This document shows positions 57,581 through 64,000 of a stretch of DNA of 64,000 bases, piece by piece. The notes beneath the pieces were generated by a model. It saw nothing but the letters and a program-made list of their open reading frames with translations. It searched no databases and had not been told where the DNA came from. The first letter of the stretch is position 1. The number at the start of each line of letters is the position of its first letter. The translations under genes and the position numbers were made by a program. This DNA comes from Streptomyces sp. 378 (GTDB taxonomy: Bacteria; Actinomycetota; Actinomycetes; Streptomycetales; Streptomycetaceae), in assembly GCF_030124145.1 (NCBI RefSeq), contig NZ_JASKMS010000002.1, positions 248,001 through 312,000 of the forward strand, read 5' to 3'.

Positions 57581-58402
57581 CTAATGAATCTGATTTTCAT
57601 ATTCTAGAGCGGGGAGAGGGTGATCTGGGTAACACACCGGCCAGCCCCCCTCGGGATCCCGGCCGACCCGGCCGGCCACCTTCAGCACGTCCGCCAGCAA
57701 GGCCGGTGTCACGACCTCGTCCGGCGTTCCGTCGGCCACCACGCGGCCGTCGCGCAGGGCGACGATGCGTTCGGCGAACCGGGCGGCGTGCGCCAGGTCG
57801 TGCAGCACCATCACCACGGTGAGTCCGCGTTCCCCGCGCAGGCGGACCACCGTCTGCAGCACGTCGAGCTGGTGGTGCAGGTCCAGGTAGGTGGTCGGCT
57901 CGTCCAGCAACAGGACGCGGGTGTCCTGGGCGAGCGCCATCGCGAGCCGGACCCGCTGGCGCTCGCCGCCGGACAGCGCGTCGACGTCGCGGTCGGCCCA
58001 CTCCTCCACGCCGACATCGCGCAGTGCCCGGCGCACGACGGGGTCGTCGCCCTCGCGCAGCATGCCCAGTGGGCCGCGTGCCGCGTACCGCCCCTGACGG
58101 ACGAGGTGACGGACCGTCATGCCCGGGACGGCCGGCGCGGACTGGTGCAGCAGCGCCACCCGCCGGGCCGTGGCGCGCCGCGAGAGCAGGGCGAGGTCGT
58201 CCCCACCGAGCAGCACGCGCCCCTCGTCGGGTTGCAGCAGCCCGGCGGCCAGGCGCAGCAAGGTCGACTTGCCGCAGCCGTTCAGGCCGATGAGAGCGGT
58301 CAGTTCGCCCGGCCGGACGGTCAGGTCGACGCCCCTCAGCACGGGTCGTCCGGGGTAGCCGAACCGGACCCCTTCCACGTGGATCCCCACGGCCTCGGTC
58401 AT
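57581..58402 (-). CDS. FecE-type ABC importer ATPase
   Basis: A 273-aa siderophore/metallophore-type importer ATPase: GLNGCGKSTLLRLAAG (Walker A), LSGGERQRVRLAMALAQD (signature), VLLLDEPTTYLDL (Walker B) and VLHDLAHAARF (switch histidine). ATG 58402 is 20 bp after the second permease. It is the fourth gene of the importer operon. The last codons (TATGAAAATCAGATTCAT) contain the Zur box of the following RiPP operon, so the protein's C-terminus and the operator share bases. Confidence 0.95.
   Translation of the reverse strand: MTEAVGIHVEGVRFGYPGRPVLRGVDLTVRPGELTALIGLNGCGKSTLLRLAAGLLQPDEGRVLLGGDDLALLSRRATARRVALLHQSAPAVPGMTVRHLVRQGRYAARGPLGMLREGDDPVVRRALRDVGVEEWADRDVDALSGGERQRVRLAMALAQDTRVLLLDEPTTYLDLHHQLDVLQTVVRLRGERGLTVVMVLHDLAHAARFAERIVALRDGRVVADGTPDEVVTPALLADVLKVAGRVGRDPEGGWPVCYPDHPLPALEYENQIH
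57585..57599 (-). promoter_or_regulatory. Zur box of the RiPP operon, inside the importer ATPase 3' end
   Basis: TGAATCTGATTTTCA (plus strand) matches the Zur consensus at 13 of 15 positions, the best in the window. It overlaps the last codons of the ATPase gene and lies 61 bp before the precursor start. Confidence 0.85.
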
Positions 58403-58422
58403 GCACTGTCCTCGATTCGACG

Positions 58423-59430
58423 TCAGAACGAACGGCTCGGCGTGCGGCGCACGACGACCAGCAGCAACACGGCGCCGAGACAGGCCGTGAGCGCCCCGAC
58501 CGGCAGCGTGAGCCGTTCGGACTCCAGCGCCGCGGCCAGCAGCCGCGAGGAGAGCTGCGCCACCGCGTCGGCCCCGCACACCACGACCGCGCCCACCAGG
58601 GCGGCGCCGGGCAGGCCGACCCGCAGGTCCGCGCCGAAGACGGCCACGGCCAGGTGCGGGACGAGCAGCCCCACGAAACCCAGCGCCCCTACGGCGGCCA
58701 CCGCGCCCGCCGTCAGCGCCACCGCGCACAGCAGGGCCAGGGTCCGGGCCCGGCGGGCGGAGAGCCCGGCGGCGAGGGCGATGTCGTCCCCGCAGCGCAG
58801 CAGGGTCAACGGCCCGGCCAGCAGCCAGGCCGCGGCCCCCCAGACCAGGGCCCACGGCCACAGCAAATGCCAGTGCTGCCACACCCGGCCCTCCGTGGTG
58901 CCCACCAGCCACTGCACGACACTGCCGAGTTCGCCCGGCTCCACGAGCAGCACCATGGCGGTGAGCCCACCGAGCACCGCCGACACCAGCACCCCGTGCA
59001 CGGCGGTCTGCGCGGGATCACCGCGTCCGCGGCCGGCCAGCAGCCACAGCAGGACCGCTCCGGCGCAGCCGCCCGCGCAGGCGGCGAGGACCACGGCCAG
59101 GGGCGAGTCCCACCCGGCGAGTCCCAGGGCCGTGGCGGTGACGGCGCCGAGCACCGCCCCCGGGGTCACGCCCGTCACCTCCGGGCCGGCCAGGGGATTG
59201 CGCAGCGCTGACTGCAGGACCAGCCCCGCCACGGCCAGGCACGCGCCCGCACCGAGGGACACCAGCAGCCTGGGCAGGCGAAGTTCGAACAGGATGTGGC
59301 GTTCCGTCGCGTCACCGCCCCCGTTCAGGACATCCCAGGCCACACCCGGGGACATCCCGCGCCCGGCCACCATTTCCACGCCGGCGCACACGACGGCCAG
59401 GGCCGCGAGCGCCGTGAAACGCCGGGTCAC
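58423..59430 (-). CDS. FecCD-type ABC importer permease 2
   Basis: A 335-aa BtuC/FecCD-family permease with about ten hydrophobic helices and the family marks LRLPRLLVSLGAGACLAVAG, LQSALRNPLAGPEVTGVTPG and GFVGLLVPHLA. It forms the translocation pore with permease 1. GTG 59430 overlaps the permease 1 stop (GTGA). FecCD permeases carry chelated metal or cobalamin rather than free ions. Confidence 0.95.
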   Translation of the reverse strand: MTRRFTALAALAVVCAGVEMVAGRGMSPGVAWDVLNGGGDATERHILFELRLPRLLVSLGAGACLAVAGLVLQSALRNPLAGPEVTGVTPGAVLGAVTATALGLAGWDSPLAVVLAACAGGCAGAVLLWLLAGRGRGDPAQTAVHGVLVSAVLGGLTAMVLLVEPGELGSVVQWLVGTTEGRVWQHWHLLWPWALVWGAAAWLLAGPLTLLRCGDDIALAAGLSARRARTLALLCAVALTAGAVAAVGALGFVGLLVPHLAVAVFGADLRVGLPGAALVGAVVVCGADAVAQLSSRLLAAALESERLTLPVGALTACLGAVLLLVVVRRTPSRSF

Positions 59431-60701
59431 CGTGCGTCCTCCGTTCCGGAAGTCCTGGAAGGTGCCGTTCCGGAAGTCCCGGAAGGAGGCGGGCAGGCAC
59501 CGCCGGGACCACCGCGCCGGGACTCGTCTCGACCTGTGTGGGCCGGCGCCCCGAGGGGCGGAACTCCGTCCGCCGTACCGGGCACCGGCCCCCTCGGTCG
59601 GTGCAACGTCGTGCGCACGGCGGCCGAAGCGGCCGGTCCCCGCCGGGCGGCACGGCCGCGCCCGCCGGACCGCATCAGCGCGACCCCGGCCGGCACCCCC
59701 AGCAGGGCTGTCCAGGCACCGGCGGGTGTCTCCACGGGCGCGAGCGCCAGCCTGGCCGGGACATCGGCGGCCATCACGACGACGGCACCCCAGGCGGCGG
59801 ACCACGGCAGCCAGCGCACGGCCCCCGCGGCGGGGTCGAACCAACGCGCCAGGTGCGGGGCGAGGAAACCCACCCACGCGACGGGTCCGCACACGGCCGT
59901 CACCGGGGCGATCAGCACCACGGCGATGGCCAGCGCGGCCAGCCGCGCGCGATGAGCGCGCACACCCAGCGCCTCGGCGTCCTCGTCTCCCAGCCGCAGC
60001 ACCGACAGCACCGGCGCGCACAGCACGAGTGCGGGGGCCGCGACGAGCAGCCACGGCCACAGGCCCGTCACGTCGTCCCAGGTCCGGGCCGAGAGGGAGC
60101 CGAGCAGATAGCGGTAGATGAGCTGGAGGTCGAGCTGGTCGGCCATGACCATGAGGACGAGCAGAGCGGCCTGCAGCGCGGCCGCCACCGCGGCTCCGGT
60201 CAGCAGCACGGCGGACGGACTGCGACCCACTCCGGCGACCAGGAGCGTCAGCCCGCCGCCGAACGCGGCCCCGCCGATGGCCAGCAGCGGCACGACGACG
60301 GCCGGCAGCGACAGGGTCAGCACCAGCGGCGCGGCCACCCCCAGCGCGGCCCCGGACGACACGCCCAGCATCTCCGGCACCGCCAGGGGATTGCGCAGCG
60401 CCTCCTGGAGCACCAGTCCGGCCGCCCCCAGACAGGCCCCGGCGACGAGCGCCAGCACCAGGCGGGGGACGCGCAGTTCGGTGACGACGATCCCGGCGAG
60501 CGTGGTGTCCCCCTCCAGCATCGCGGCGACCAGCCGGTGCGGGGGAACGCCGGGGGTGCCGAGACTGAGCGCGCAGACCGAGGACGCGGCCAGCAGTACG
60601 ACGACCAGGAGTGGTTGCCACCTCCGTGCGCCGCGCGACGGCCGGGGGCCTCCTGCCGCGGTGCGATCCACCGCGGCGGGAGGCGAGAGGGGTGACCTCA
60701 C
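59427..60701 (-). CDS. FecCD-type ABC importer permease 1 with C-terminal tail
   Basis: A 424-aa permease. Residues ~25-340 are a normal FecCD unit (RVPRLVLALVAGACLGAAG, LQEALRNPLAVPEMLGVSSG, VAWVGFLAPHLARW). About 80 extra residues rich in G, P, R, S and T follow, unlike the ~340-aa family norm. The tail includes a stretch encoded by a 24-bp tandem repeat. GTG 60701 overlaps the binding-protein stop. The tail may be cytoplasmic and dispensable, or it may reflect loss of the original stop. Confidence 0.9.
   Translation of the reverse strand: MRSPLSPPAAVDRTAAGGPRPSRGARRWQPLLVVVLLAASSVCALSLGTPGVPPHRLVAAMLEGDTTLAGIVVTELRVPRLVLALVAGACLGAAGLVLQEALRNPLAVPEMLGVSSGAALGVAAPLVLTLSLPAVVVPLLAIGGAAFGGGLTLLVAGVGRSPSAVLLTGAAVAAALQAALLVLMVMADQLDLQLIYRYLLGSLSARTWDDVTGLWPWLLVAAPALVLCAPVLSVLRLGDEDAEALGVRAHRARLAALAIAVVLIAPVTAVCGPVAWVGFLAPHLARWFDPAAGAVRWLPWSAAWGAVVVMAADVPARLALAPVETPAGAWTALLGVPAGVALMRSGGRGRAARRGPAASAAVRTTLHRPRGPVPGTADGVPPLGAPAHTGRDESRRGGPGGACPPPSGTSGTAPSRTSGTEDAR
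59443..59490. repeat. 24-bp tandem duplication in the permease 1 tail
   Basis: GTTCCGGAAGTCCTGGAAGG plus four bases (59443-59466) is repeated at 59467-59490 with one change in the first 20 bases. It encodes part of the low-complexity tail just before the stop. Confidence 0.75.
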
Positions 60702-61675
60702 CGCAGCGCGGCCGTGGCCTCGTCGAGGACGATGCCCAGCGAACGGGTGCCGCGCCCCTTGGCCCACACCTCGGAGTTCACCTCGTGGACGTCGCCGTTC
60801 TTCACGGCCGGGATCTTGCCCCACAGAGGGTTCTCGGCCAGCTTCTCCGAGAGCTTGCCGTCCGCCTCGCCGAAGCTCAACGTCTCGACGAACAGCACGT
60901 CGACGTCCTGGGCGAGGATTTCCTCGAGGCTGTAACTGCCCTCCACACCACGGGAGTTCCACGGGTAGTCGGCGATCTTGGGGAACAGGCTCGCGGCCAC
61001 GTCGCCCTCCGGGGTCGCGACGCCGAAGTTCTCGTCGCTGCCGTAGATGATGAGGGCCGTCTTGTCGCTCGGGGCCTTCTCGGCCGCGGCGAGCTTGGCC
61101 CGGAAGGTCCTCTCGGCCTTCTCTCCCTCGGCGGTGCGGCCGGTGAGCGCGGCGACGTCGCGCAGGTACCCCACGCTGTCCTGCCACGTCTCGGGCTGCA
61201 TGGCCCAGAACGTGGTGGCGCCCTTCAGCGCCGGGGCGAGCTTGCCGTGGGTGTCCCCCAGCCCGATGACGAGGTCGGGCTTGTGGGAGAGGATCGCCTC
61301 CACCTCGGGGGCGATGAACCCGCCGGGGATGACGTCGACCTCCTTGGCCTTCTCCTCTCCCAGGAAGTCAGAGTGCGCCAGCAGCCCGCTGTTGGTGGCC
61401 GTGGGGACGATGCCGAGTTCGGTCAGGATGTCGTCGCACAGTGCGAACAGGCAGACGATCCGCTCCGGCTTCCCCTTCAGGGCGATCTCGGCGCCGTTCG
61501 TGTCGGTCAACTCCGTCGCCGCCTTGATGGGTTCGACGGTGACCTCGGTCTTCGGGGCGGGCCCGGCCTTGTCACTCGCGGGTTCTTCGGACGACGAGCC
61601 GCAACCGACCAGGACGGAACCCACCACCGCTGCGGTGATCCAAGTGCGGACGAATCTCGACGGTGAGCGCAGCAT
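60698..61675 (-). CDS. Metallophore-binding lipoprotein of ABC importer (FecB/FhuD type)
   Basis: A 325-aa lipoprotein: signal peptide with lipobox ending VLVGC (Cys25), then a class III solute-binding fold linked by a long helix. IVCLFALCDDILTELGIVPTA and PDLVIGLGDTHGKLAP are typical of the siderophore-binding group. It lacks the histidine-rich loop of ZnuA-type free-zinc binders, which points to a chelated substrate. It is the first gene of the importer operon, with a Zur box 48 bp upstream. ATG 61675 gives a proper signal peptide. Confidence 0.92.
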   Translation of the reverse strand: MLRSPSRFVRTWITAAVVGSVLVGCGSSSEEPASDKAGPAPKTEVTVEPIKAATELTDTNGAEIALKGKPERIVCLFALCDDILTELGIVPTATNSGLLAHSDFLGEEKAKEVDVIPGGFIAPEVEAILSHKPDLVIGLGDTHGKLAPALKGATTFWAMQPETWQDSVGYLRDVAALTGRTAEGEKAERTFRAKLAAAEKAPSDKTALIIYGSDENFGVATPEGDVAASLFPKIADYPWNSRGVEGSYSLEEILAQDVDVLFVETLSFGEADGKLSEKLAENPLWGKIPAVKNGDVHEVNSEVWAKGRGTRSLGIVLDEATAALR

Positions 61676-61722
61676 CGATGCCCTCGCTTCTTCTCAAGTA
61701 CCGGGAACGCACCGAAGATACA

Positions 61723-61737
61723 TGATAATCGTTTTCA
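61723..61737. promoter_or_regulatory. Zur box between importer operon and propeller gene
   Basis: TGATAATCGTTTTCA, 12 of 15 matches to the Zur consensus, in the 87-bp gap between two divergent starts, so it can govern both. I considered a Fur or IdeR/DmdR site; the 7-1-7 spacing fits Zur better. Confidence 0.82.
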
Positions 61738-61762
61738 CCAGACCGGTTTTCTGGAGGATTCC

Positions 61763-62962
61763 ATGCCCGCTGCCGCTCCCGTCCTGCTCGTCTCCGACCA
61801 CGTGGACGGTTCCGTACACGTGGTGACCGTGCCGGACGGCGCCGTCGCGGGGCGCCTCACCGGCCGTCATCTCTCCGAGCACGCCGGGTTCCTGGCGCTG
61901 CCGGGCGGGCGGGTGGCCTGCGTCGACGACCGCCGAGGGGAATTGCTGGTCCTCGATCCCTTCGCTGAGAAGCTCGTGGAACGGGCGGTCCCGGTCGCCG
62001 TGCCGGCCGAGCACCTCGCGTGCGACCCGTCCGGTCGCCGGCTGGTTGTGACCACCGGCCTGGGCAAGAACACCGAACCGTGGTCGGACCTGCTGACGGT
62101 CGTCGACCTGGCCACCGGAGAGGCCACCCGCGTCCGCACGCGGGTCGGCGAGCCGGGCGTGACGGTGCTGGGCGGCGAGGATCCCCTGGTCGTGCTGCGG
62201 CACCGGGAGCCCGGCGCGCTGGCCGTGCACCGGTTCGCGGACCTCCTCGCGGCTCCGCCCGGCTGCCCTCCGGTCACGCCCCACTCGGTGCTGCCGCTGC
62301 CGGACGACGGCCACGGGGACGCTCAGGAGCCCGGCGCGGGACGTGTGTTCGCGGCCACGGGCGAGGGCGTGCACCGGGCCCGGAGGGAGGGGGACGCGCT
62401 GGCCGCCGAGGGGGTCATCGCGTGGGAGTCGCCCGCCCGGGGCTGGTACCTCCGGCTCGACACCCGCCGGCAGGCGCTGTGGAGCACGCTGCGCGGCGGT
62501 GATCCGGACCCGCTGCGGTGGCCGGACTGGACCAACCAGGCATGGCACCACGACCTGGAAACGGGCCGCACGCTCCACACGGAACTCGGACCCGGACTCG
62601 TCTTCCGGCTGGCTCTCGCCCGGCGCCACACCGCCTTCACGCGTATCCACCCCGACGGCGACGAACTGGTCCTGCTGAGCACCGACGGCATCGTCCACCG
62701 CTGCCCCCTGCCCCCCATGGACGGCGCTCCGCGTCGCGGCGGCACCCCCTGGGAGGGCGTCCAGCGACGGGCGGTGGCCGCCTCACCGGGCTCCGACTGG
62801 ATCGCCGTCAGCCGGGGCGGGCACGGCGAGGTGCACCTCGTCGACGCGGAGACGGGCCACGAGGCGACCCGCATCAAGCTGACCACACCCCTGCATCACG
62901 GCGGCCACCTGGCACTGCGCGGCCGGAACGACGGCGCCGACGGTGATCCCGTGGGACGGTGA
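61763..62962 (+). CDS. Cytoplasmic beta-propeller protein, possibly AztD-related
   Basis: A 399-aa protein of repeated four-strand units (VLLVSDHVDGSVHVVTVPDG, ACVDDRRGELLVLDPF, RRLVVTT, LLTVVDLATGE, GEVHLVDAETG), a WD40/YVTN-type propeller. ATG 61763 follows GGAGG. There is no signal peptide, unlike the exported AztD at the end of the window, which has a similar repeat style. It shares a Zur box with the importer operon, so it is expected under zinc starvation. Zinc binding is an inference; several histidines are present but no clear metal motif was found. Confidence 0.7.
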   Translation: MPAAAPVLLVSDHVDGSVHVVTVPDGAVAGRLTGRHLSEHAGFLALPGGRVACVDDRRGELLVLDPFAEKLVERAVPVAVPAEHLACDPSGRRLVVTTGLGKNTEPWSDLLTVVDLATGEATRVRTRVGEPGVTVLGGEDPLVVLRHREPGALAVHRFADLLAAPPGCPPVTPHSVLPLPDDGHGDAQEPGAGRVFAATGEGVHRARREGDALAAEGVIAWESPARGWYLRLDTRRQALWSTLRGGDPDPLRWPDWTNQAWHHDLETGRTLHTELGPGLVFRLALARRHTAFTRIHPDGDELVLLSTDGIVHRCPLPPMDGAPRRGGTPWEGVQRRAVAASPGSDWIAVSRGGHGEVHLVDAETGHEATRIKLTTPLHHGGHLALRGRNDGADGDPVGR

Positions 62963-63175
62963 CGACGTGTTCCGGACCGGCCCGGTCCACACGCCCGGAA
63001 CAACCGCACCCCGCAGGGGAGGACGACCGGCACCCCGCACCCCGGCCCGACGGCGGGATGGGCCGGCATCCGGGCGCCATGGTCCCGGCAGCGCCCTGGG
63101 CAGCGGCGCGCCCCCGTCGGCGCGGCCGGAAAGCCGCGGCGGCGAGGGCACGAGGGCGTAGCGGACAGGAGGCGG

Positions 63176-64000
63176 TCAGTGACCGGAGACGACGCCCGAC
63201 AGCTCGTTGGTGCTCTCCGGCAGGGTGACGGAGGTGATCTTCTTCCCCGTCTCCAGGTCGATGGCGTGCAGGCCCTTCTTGCTGGGCTCGGAGACATACG
63301 CGATGTGGTCGCGGACGAACAGGGTCGGCCGGGCCTGCTGCCAGTCCAGCGGCTCCTGCCACTCCCCCACGGCGGGGATCTTCTTCTCGACCTTGCCGGT
63401 GTTCTGGTCGATGACATGGATGGCGCCGTCGGTGCCGAGGACCAGGGCCTCCCCGTGCGGGCCGCGGGCCAGTGAGCGGAAGGAGTAGCTGGTGCCCAGG
63501 TCCACCAGGCGCAGCTTCTTCTTCTCGGTGTCGATGAGGGAGACGCGGGTGGGCCGCTCCAACTCGGCCTCCGGGTCGGTCTTGTAGTCGCCCAGCAGGA
63601 TCGGCGAGGTGTCGCTCCCGGCCTGGTTGCCGATGCGGCCGTAGTCGTCGGGGGCGTCGATCTTGGTGAACTTTCCGTCCTTGTAGATCAGGATGCCGTC
63701 CTCGCAGCCGATGCCGATGGCTTCGTTCTCGGCGGCCGCCTCGCCGTGGACACCGGGGCAGTCCTCGTTGCGCGCGATCTCCTTGTTGTTCTTGTCCAGT
63801 ACCAGCGCGCCGGTGCGCTTCTCCTCGGTGCCCAGGGTGCTGAGGAGTGTGCCGTCGGCCAGTTCGATGGCGACACCGTGGTGCGGCTCGGCGGAGGTGT
63901 AGGTGCGTCCTTCCGGCTTCTTGCCGCTGCCCAGGTCCGCGGGGTCGAAGACGTTGACCTCTCCGGTGCCGTCGGTGAAGAGCACGGTCCTGCCCGCGTG
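63176..64000 (-). CDS. aztD: AztD-type zinc metallochaperone, partial (N-terminus beyond window)
   Basis: 275 C-terminal residues of an exported beta-propeller. EPHHGVAIELADGTLLSTLG, CPGVHGEAAAENEAIGIGCE and the ending LPESTNELSGVVSGH are the marks of AztD, the periplasmic or extracytoplasmic zinc chaperone that hands zinc to the AztC binding protein. The paired histidines and the two cysteines of the C-x-G-V-H-G segment are present. The reading frame stays open to the window edge (H-A-G-R-T-V-L-F-T-D), so the true start and signal peptide lie beyond 64000; GTG 63985 is not the start. No AztABC genes are in view. Confidence 0.85.
   Translation of the reverse strand, partial: HAGRTVLFTDGTGEVNVFDPADLGSGKKPEGRTYTSAEPHHGVAIELADGTLLSTLGTEEKRTGALVLDKNNKEIARNEDCPGVHGEAAAENEAIGIGCEDGILIYKDGKFTKIDAPDDYGRIGNQAGSDTSPILLGDYKTDPEAELERPTRVSLIDTEKKKLRLVDLGTSYSFRSLARGPHGEALVLGTDGAIHVIDQNTGKVEKKIPAVGEWQEPLDWQQARPTLFVRDHIAYVSEPSKKGLHAIDLETGKKITSVTLPESTNELSGVVSGH

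Noticed and set aside
61723..61737. Fur/IdeR (iron) box rather than Zur
   Set aside because: The 7-1-7 symmetry, similarity to the boxes before the cysteine-free ribosomal genes, and the AztD neighbour all favour zinc.
62963..63175. Terminator between the propeller gene and aztD
   Set aside because: Only short imperfect GC stems are present; nothing comparable with the clear hairpins elsewhere.

Overview
The window is high-GC actinobacterial DNA and almost certainly comes from Streptomyces. The signs are many GTG starts, overlapping ATGA/GTGA gene junctions, a twin-arginine-exported glycosidase, a kdpFABC-DE locus, Zur-type operators, and duplicated cysteine-free ribosomal proteins L32, S14 and L28. 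No tRNA, rRNA or CRISPR array was seen.

Region 1 (1-15.6 kb) looks like an accessory defence or conflict island. A sacsin/Hsp90-like GHKL ATPase runs off the left edge. Divergent from it are six tightly packed genes: a TerY-like vWA protein, a Ser/Thr kinase with a zinc ribbon, a UPF1-like SF1 helicase, a winged-helix protein with a HEPN-type Rx4H motif, a coiled-coil McrB-like AAA+ GTPase/ATPase, and a DUF2357-like protein with zinc ribbons. A wrecked metallophosphoesterase gene, a tyrosine integrase and a gene-free stretch with four copies of a 9-bp repeat follow.

Region 2 (15.6-30.5 kb) is a sugar-polymer utilisation locus: a secreted GH30 enzyme with two discoidin-type binding modules, a cytoplasmic GH32 beta-fructosidase, a GH3 glycosidase, a complete sugar ABC importer, a LacI-type regulator, and a secreted GH32 levanase behind two adjacent LacI-like palindromes. 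Gene debris (30.4-31.4 kb) separates it from region 3.

Region 3 (31.5-39.6 kb) is the high-affinity potassium system: kdpF-kdpA-kdpB-kdpC preceded by a 27-aa membrane peptide, then kdpE and kdpD.

Region 4 (40-64 kb) is organised around zinc starvation. Five good matches to the 7-1-7 Zur operator precede (a) cysteine-free L32 plus a CobW-type GTPase that is frameshifted here, (b) L28-S14, (c) a methyltransferase, (d) a RiPP operon, and (e) a divergent pair of an Fe3+/metallophore-type ABC importer operon and a beta-propeller gene. The RiPP operon holds a 37-aa precursor, a leader-binding protein, a CocE-like hydrolase, YcaO, a SagB-like dehydrogenase and two ABC exporters. Behind it sits a second operon of a SbnH-like decarboxylase, a SbnA-like cysteine synthase fused to a rhodanese, and a cysteine-desulfurase-like enzyme. 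The edge of the window carries an AztD-type zinc chaperone. Together these read as a zinc-repressed pathway that makes, exports and re-imports a ribosomally derived metallophore. That inference, and the multi-ATPase conflict system of region 1, are the two main candidates for undescribed biology.
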